Of a stretch of 5,766 nucleotides of DNA, positions 5,388 through 5,766 are shown piece after piece. How positions within the stretch are numbered: position 1 is the stretch's first letter; each line of letters begins with the position of its first letter. The position numbers and the translations under genes were made by a program. The notes under the pieces were generated by a model. It did not search any database. It was not told where the DNA came from and was given only the letters and a program-made list of their open reading frames with translations. The stretch is from Saprospiraceae bacterium (GTDB lineage: Bacteria > Bacteroidota > Bacteroidia > Chitinophagales > Saprospiraceae). The stretch is taken from assembly GCA_020528935.1 (NCBI GenBank), contig JAJDFU010000109.1, positions 1-5,766 on the forward strand, given 5' to 3'.

Positions 5388-5766
5388 CTATTTTTCCAAA
5401 ATCACATAGGCTCCCTTGTGGCCGGGAACAGCCCCTTTGACCAGAATGAGGTTTTTCTCCGGGAAGACCTTGATCACCTCCAGGTTTTTGATCTTCACCC
5501 GGCGATTGCCCGTCTGACCGGCCATGCGCATGCCCTTCATCACCTTGGAGGGGAAGGAGGAAGCGCCGATCGAGCCCGGCGCGCGCTGGCGGTTGTGCTG
5601 GCCGTCGGTAGCGTCGTTCACCCCGGACAATCCGTGCCGCTTCCCCACCCCCTGAAACCCCTTGCCTTTGGAGGTGCCGACTGCCACGACGACATCGCCT
5701 TCGGCGCAACCCTCGTCCACGGTGATGAGGTCTCCCAGGGATTTTTCTACGAACTCACAATAGTGG
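5388..5766 (-). CDS. rplC: 50S ribosomal protein L3, C-terminal part (cut by the window edge)
   Basis: The frame is open from the right edge (first whole codon at 5765-5763) to TAG at 5390-5388, giving 125 residues, a little over half of a typical L3. L3 starts 50S assembly and its loop approaches the peptidyl transferase centre. The visible part begins HYCEFVEKSLGDLITVDEGC, then the beta-barrel region VVVAVGTSKGKGFQGVGKRH. The loop RQRAPGSIGASSFPSKVMKG follows, then MRMAGQTGNRRVKIKNLEVI, and the end VKGAVPGHKGAYVILEK. The glutamine-containing stretch methylated in E. coli (just after GSIG) is replaced by ASS, so that modification is not expected. A GTG inside the fragment (5720) is an ordinary internal valine, not a start. 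Confidence 0.98.
   Translation of the reverse strand, partial: HYCEFVEKSLGDLITVDEGCAEGDVVVAVGTSKGKGFQGVGKRHGLSGVNDATDGQHNRQRAPGSIGASSFPSKVMKGMRMAGQTGNRRVKIKNLEVIKVFPEKNLILVKGAVPGHKGAYVILEK

Noticed and set aside
5353..5709. A 118-codon minus-strand frame overlapping rplC
   Set aside because: It is an out-of-frame shadow; the L3 frame at 5388-5766 carries all the conserved motifs.
1..5766. Mobile elements, CRISPR arrays, tRNA or rRNA genes, or an inserted non-ribosomal gene
   Set aside because: Every base is within or directly between canonical S10/spc genes; the longest gap is 81 nt and no such element is visible.

Overview
The whole window is part of one ribosomal protein gene cluster, and every gene is read on the minus strand. 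In transcription order (high to low coordinates) the genes are rplC (3' part only), rplD, rplW, rplB, rpsS, rplV, rpsC, rplP, rpmC, rpsQ, rplN, rplX and the first codons of rplE. This is the near-universal bacterial S10 to spc order with no insertion, loss or rearrangement. The S10 part runs from rplC to rpsQ and the spc part from rplN onward. The usual first gene, rpsJ, and the operon's leader would lie beyond the right edge.

The proteins point to the Bacteroidota/Rhodothermota side of the bacteria. S3 begins MGQKTNPIGNRLGIIRGWDSNWF, L2 has HPMGGGEGR rather than HPHGGGEGR, L4 has QKGTGGSR and L3 has QRAPGSIGASSFP. Most starts lack a good Shine-Dalgarno sequence and several have A-rich upstream stretches, as is usual in Bacteroidota. 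The DNA is visibly GC-rich, which would suit a Rhodothermota- or Balneolota-like member. The assignment is an inference from remembered family sequences, not from a search.

Layout: 5766-5388 is L3; 5349-3506 holds L4, L23 and L2; 3442-1955 holds S19, L22 and S3; 1873-865 holds L16, L29 and S17; 803-63 holds L14 and L24; 54-1 is the L5 start. Gaps are 6 to 81 nt and there is no gene-free stretch over 300 bases. No rho-independent terminator is visible between genes, so co-transcription is likely. The longest gap, before rplP, carries the only match I found to the Bacteroidota -7 promoter motif TAnnTTTG.

Functionally the set builds the core of both subunits. L2, L3, L4, L14 and L16 surround or support the peptidyl transferase region and subunit interface. 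L4, L22, L23, L24 and L29 line or surround the exit tunnel. S3, S17 and S19 belong to the 30S body and head.

This is an ordinary core-genome region and I see no undescribed system in it. The points worth a second look are modest: a possible internal promoter, hairpins in three gaps, an atypical KOW region in L24, and tails on L22 and L29.
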